Source: Ruminiclostridium sp.
Lineage (GTDB): Bacteria > Bacillota_A > Clostridia > Oscillospirales > Oscillospiraceae
Length of the DNA: 8,356 bases
Reading direction: 5' to 3'
NCBI GenBank assembly: GCA_017521345.1
Contig: JAFXCU010000101.1
Coordinates: 1 to 8,356, forward strand
Shown piece after piece: positions 6,496 to 8,356 of this stretch (the stretch's first letter is position 1; each line of letters begins with the position of its first letter). The position numbers were made by a program, and so were the translations under genes. A model generated the notes under the pieces. The model saw only the letters and a program-made list of their open reading frames with translations, did no database searches and was not told where the DNA came from.

Positions 6496-6560
6496 CTTAA
6501 AAATCGGATTTTTACGAACTTTTTGATTCGTTTTGTCGATTTGACGGGCCGATTTCTTAA
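6496..6560. repeat. AT-rich inverted repeat after yebC
   Basis: AAATCGG 6501-6507 is the inverse complement of CCGATTT 6549-6555, and the flanking TTAA on both sides extends the match with a one-base offset. Between the arms are shorter pairings: AAAAAT/ATTTTT around CGG, and ACGAA 6514-6518 with TTCGT 6527-6531 followed by four Ts. It may be a weak yebC terminator or part of the integration junction. The 179-base gap 6471-6649 has no gene. Confidence 0.35.
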
Positions 6561-6573
6561 GGGGCTATGACAT

Positions 6574-6606
6574 ACGTTCATCTTTTCAAACGTTCAAAAT
6601 GAACAT
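6574..6606. repeat. dif-like inverted repeat, candidate recombinase site
   Basis: ACGTTCATCTT (6574-6584) matches the inverse complement of AAAATGAACAT (6596-6606) at nine of eleven positions, with an 11-base centre. This two-arm layout resembles sites bound by paired tyrosine recombinase subunits. It lies 44 bases before the recombinase ATG. Its size fits, but the central spacer is longer than the 6-8 bases usual for Xer sites. Binding is inferred, not shown. Confidence 0.4.
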
Positions 6607-6607
6607 C
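6579..6607 (+). repeat. Imperfect direct repeat, left copy
   Basis: CATCTTTTC, then GTTC, then TGAACATC occur here in the same order as at 7610-7634 on the other side of the recombinase gene. This copy has four extra As between GTTC and TGAACATC. Both copies hold a small GTTC/GAAC palindrome. It could be one end of an integrated element. Confidence 0.45.
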
Positions 6608-6608
6608 C

Positions 6609-6649
6609 AAAATCACCTTTTTGCGTAATTGCAGAGAGGTGATTTTTTT
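6609..6649 (+). promoter_or_regulatory. 16-bp hairpin masking the recombinase ribosome binding site, with T tract
   Basis: Bases 6609-6624 pair with 6631-6646 in 16 consecutive pairs (14 Watson-Crick, two G-T) around the loop GTAATT. The strong ribosome binding site GAGGTGA (6636-6642) is wholly inside the 3' arm. Seven Ts (6643-6649) then lead directly into ATG 6650. The same element could therefore stop read-through transcription from yebC and block translation of any message that escapes. Confidence 0.7.
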
Positions 6650-7561
6650 ATGCTGGCACGGGAATGTCTGTCAGAATTCAGGGCGGACTGTGAACTCCGA
6701 AGAATGAGCAAGCGCACGATCAAGGGTTATTATAATAACAATGCGCGATGTTTAACTTATTTGGAGGAAAAGTATGGGATTACAGAGTTGGAAGAGATTA
6801 AAACACCCCATTTGAAGGGGTACTTTCAATATCTCGTGGGCCAAGGGTTATCTTCGACTTATGGCAATGGAATCCTGAAAGGAGTTCGGGCTTTCTTTAA
6901 GTATGCGGAAGGGGAGGGGTACATTTCTATTAACCCTGCATTGCGTGTGCGATGGCAGAAAGAGGGCAAGGTTCTTATCAACACCTTTACGGATCAGGAA
7001 GTCGTTGCACTGATAGGAGCCTTTCATTGTAAGAACTACTTATCCGCTCGGAACAAGTTGATCCTAGCGATTGCCTTTGATACGGGGGCCAGAAATGCAG
7101 AGATTTGTGACATGAAGTGCCAAGATATTCGGGGGAATGTGATCCTGATTCATGGGAAGGGGAACAAGGAGCGTAATGTTCCCTTGACCCCTTATCTCAG
7201 GAAGCTGATGCTGAAATATGATCGGCTCAGACAGGAGTATTTCCTGGACAAGAACGTGCAGTACGAGAACTATCTGCTGTCCAGGACGGGGAAGCCTTTG
7301 ACCACTGAGGCTCTGGAGCATATTTTCAGAAAGGCGAACGAAAAGGCCAAAGTTCGGGAAAGTGTCCGGTGTTCTCCCCATACGGCACGGCACTATTATG
7401 CGCAGTCAAACCTTCGGAATGGGCTGGATGTGTATTCGCTATCCCGGCTCTTGGGACACGAGAACATTAACATCACCAAGCGGTATTTGCAGTCTCTCCA
7501 GGATGAGAGTATTGTAAGCATGGCGGTGGGCTCCAGCCCGTTGTCCAACCTTAGACTATGA
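6650..7561 (+). CDS. XerD-like tyrosine recombinase/integrase
   Basis: This 303-residue protein is a complete tyrosine recombinase of the phage-integrase family. An N-terminal SAM-like core-binding domain (about 1-100) precedes the catalytic domain. The active-site residues are all present: R148 (D-T-G-A-R-N-A-E), K170 (G-K-G-N-K-E-R), H244 and R247 (P-H-T-A-R-H), H270 (L-L-G-H) and Y279 (T-K-R-Y-L). The R, H, R, H and Y numbers equal those of E. coli XerD. It cuts and rejoins DNA through a phosphotyrosine link. The start is ATG 6650, seven bases after AGGTGA. A TTG at 6629 is in frame but would place the ribosome binding site inside the gene. The GC content and codon bias are lower than in the upstream housekeeping genes, which suggests transfer. 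No excisionase or cargo gene is visible. It may be an integrase, an inversion enzyme, or a lone remnant. Confidence 0.93.
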   Translation: MLARECLSEFRADCELRRMSKRTIKGYYNNNARCLTYLEEKYGITELEEIKTPHLKGYFQYLVGQGLSSTYGNGILKGVRAFFKYAEGEGYISINPALRVRWQKEGKVLINTFTDQEVVALIGAFHCKNYLSARNKLILAIAFDTGARNAEICDMKCQDIRGNVILIHGKGNKERNVPLTPYLRKLMLKYDRLRQEYFLDKNVQYENYLLSRTGKPLTTEALEHIFRKANEKAKVRESVRCSPHTARHYYAQSNLRNGLDVYSLSRLLGHENINITKRYLQSLQDESIVSMAVGSSPLSNLRL

Positions 7562-7617
7562 GGGGGGATTTTTCTTCCTGTCCCTATAGAAGAGGGCAAA
7601 ATATCCCCCCATCTTTT
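7562..7617 (+). terminator. Terminator-like inverted repeat after the recombinase
   Basis: GGGGGGAT 7562-7569, starting one base after the stop codon, pairs perfectly with ATCCCCCC 7603-7610. The 33-base loop has an inner CCCT/AGGG pairing (7582-7585 with 7593-7596), and ATCTTTT follows. The loop is long and the T tract short, so efficiency is uncertain. Confidence 0.5.
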
Positions 7618-7634
7618 CCATAGTTCTGAACATC
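7610..7634 (+). repeat. Imperfect direct repeat, right copy
   Basis: This copy contains CATCTTTTC (7610-7618), GTTC (7623-7626) and TGAACATC (7627-7634), the same three words as the left copy at 6579-6607. It lacks that copy's four-A insertion. The GTTC-T-GAAC palindrome sits at 7623-7631. The two copies are 1031 bases apart and enclose only the recombinase gene. Confidence 0.45.
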
Positions 7635-7667
7635 GGTAAACGTCAAGAAAACGCTGTAAAATTCATA

Positions 7668-7685
7668 TGTTAGCTTTCGCTAACA
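7668..7685 (+). repeat. Perfect hairpin in the gap after the recombinase
   Basis: TGTTAGC 7668-7674 pairs with GCTAACA 7679-7685 around TTTC. Five Ts appear eight bases later, too far for a standard terminator. The gap 7562-7788 otherwise holds no gene I can support. Confidence 0.4.
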
Positions 7686-7746
7686 AATCGTTGTTTTTCC
7701 AGTCAGTCAGCAAGTACAGCACCCATCACTATGAGTAAAAAAGAGG

Positions 7747-7780
7747 GCCACCCTTGGGAGTTTTAAGTCCACGGGGTGGC
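7747..7780 (+). repeat. Hairpin before and partly within the resolvase remnant frame
   Basis: GCCACCC 7747-7753 pairs with GGGTGGC 7774-7780 across a 20-base loop, preceded by a run of As and followed by TTCGTT. It looks like a decayed terminator. The resolvase homology starts only about 12 bases after it, which suggests that the break that removed the resolvase N-terminus lies here. Confidence 0.4.
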
Positions 7781-7788
7781 TTCGTTCA

Positions 7789-8226
7789 TTGGAGCGGCCA
7801 CAGTTCACAGCCCTTTTGAGTCGGTTGCAGAGCGGGGACACCCTGGTAGTAACCAAACTTGACCGCTTTGCCCGGACTACCATAGAGGGCGTACAGACTG
7901 TCCGGGAGCTATTCGAGCGGGACATTAAGGTTCACATTCTGAACATAGGCCTCATTGAGAACACCTTGACGGGCAACCTGATCCTAACGGTGTTCCTGGC
8001 CTTTGCAGAGTATGAGCGTGGCATGATTATCGAGCGCACCCAGACAGGCAAGGCTATCGCCAGAGGGCAGCTGGGGTATAGAGAGGGCCGTCCTAAAAAG
8101 TATAGGCCCGCTCAACTCAGTCATGCCTTGGAGCTATTATCCGGCGGCAAAACATACCGACAGGTGGAGGAGATCACGGGAATCAGCAAGAGCACGTTGG
8201 TGAGGGCCAAGCGCAGGATTGAATAA
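7789..8226 (+). pseudogene. N-terminally truncated serine resolvase/invertase
   Basis: The 145 codons to TAA 8224-8226 match serine recombinases from the middle of the catalytic domain onward. They contain R-P-Q-F-T-A-L-L, then G-D-T-L-V-V-T-K-L-D-R-F-A-R (about 16-29) with the conserved D-R-x-x-R. The long dimer helix follows (F-A-E-Y-E-R-G-M-I-I-E-R-T, about 72-84), then G-R-P-K-K and a C-terminal helix-turn-helix (about 120-145, ending T-L-V-R-A-K-R-R). About 45 N-terminal residues are missing, including the Y-A-R-V-S segment with the catalytic serine, and no upstream frame supplies them. The frame is open back to 7735 but that part has no resolvase likeness. The only start here is TTG 7789, without a ribosome binding site. 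It is most likely a non-functional remnant, though expression as a DNA-binding fragment cannot be excluded. Confidence 0.8.
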
Positions 8227-8356
8227 ATGATATCAAAAAAGCGTCGGCCAGCTTAACGAGGAACGCATCCGTCCAGGCTTGTGTTTCCGTTTCTGCATAG
8301 CTATCCTCAAAATGAATTACGTGTACAAAGTCAGTCTTGACATTCCCAAAAGAAGG
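8183..8356 (-). CDS. Possible 3' end of an unrecognised minus-strand gene (partial at edge)
   Basis: On the minus strand a frame is open from the window edge to a stop at 8183-8185. It reads through a segment such as D-F-V-H-V-I-H-F-E-D and A-E-T-E-T-Q-A-W-T-D-A-F. It has no start in the window, is about 57 codons long, and its last codons overlap the resolvase remnant. I recognise no family. An open run this long can occur by chance, so it is listed only as a possibility. The plus strand of 8227-8356 shows no gene. Confidence 0.25.
   Translation of the reverse strand, partial: PSFGNVKTDFVHVIHFEDSYAETETQAWTDAFLVKLADAFLISFIQSCAWPSPTCSC

Noticed and set aside
6541..6571. TTGACG and TATGAC as a recombinase promoter
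   Set aside because: The spacing is 19 bases and the -10 matches only four of six positions. It is too weak to list as a feature.
6629..6649. TTG 6629 as the start of the recombinase
   Set aside because: It would put the strong ribosome binding site inside the gene, and ATG 6650 lies at the right distance from it.
7731..7766. Eleven-codon ORF starting at ATG 7731
   Set aside because: It has no ribosome binding site, lies across a hairpin arm, and has no recognisable peptide features.
8337..8342. TTGACA near the right edge as a promoter
   Set aside because: The window ends before a -10 could be seen.
1..8356. tRNA, rRNA, CRISPR array or toxin-antitoxin pair
   Set aside because: No cloverleaf-like or rRNA sequence, no regularly spaced repeats and no paired small genes were found in the gaps on either strand.

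Overview
The window looks like a chromosome segment of a moderately GC-rich Clostridia-type Firmicute; a gut Oscillospiraceae-like relative is my guess. The reasons are the Firmicute gene neighbourhoods (trmK next to a Nif3-like gene), a ribosomal protein S1 with four S1 domains fused to IspH, strong AGGAGG-type ribosome binding sites and heavy use of C- and G-ending codons. No species can be named from the sequence alone.

Bases 1-3801 are one tightly coupled operon. It holds the 3' end of an HI0933/BaiN-like flavoprotein, cmk (CMP kinase), plsC (1-acylglycerol-3-phosphate acyltransferase) and a 651-codon ispH-rpsA fusion. Each junction is a 4-base stop/start overlap. The operon combines nucleotide, phospholipid and isoprenoid metabolism with translation and ends at a strong intrinsic terminator (3765-3801). 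Inside the fusion, a near-perfect Shine-Dalgarno and an in-frame ATG (2552-2573) sit exactly at the IspH/S1 border. An AT-rich stretch upstream contains a promoter-like sequence. S1 could therefore be made separately as well as in the fusion.

Bases 3802-5620 hold a small DUF1858 redox-disulfide protein with a structured leader and its own terminator, then the overlapping pair trmK (tRNA m1A22 methyltransferase) and a Nif3/DUF34 metal protein. A promoter-like sequence with an extended -10 then precedes a monocistronic yebC/TACO1-family gene (5733-6470).

From about 6471 to the end the character changes: GC falls, codon use loosens and the genes are mobile-type. A complete XerD-like tyrosine recombinase (6650-7561) has its ribosome binding site buried in a 16-bp hairpin. 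An upstream dif-like inverted repeat lies within one copy of an imperfect direct repeat whose other copy follows the gene. Downstream are a terminator-like hairpin, about 230 bases without a recognisable gene, and a serine resolvase that has lost its N-terminus and catalytic serine. The last 130 bases carry no convincing gene, only an open minus-strand frame running off the edge. I read 6471-8356 as the edge or remnant of an integrated element placed after yebC. The single-recombinase cassette with its flanking sites is the least explained part of the window; I did not find an obvious new multi-gene system.
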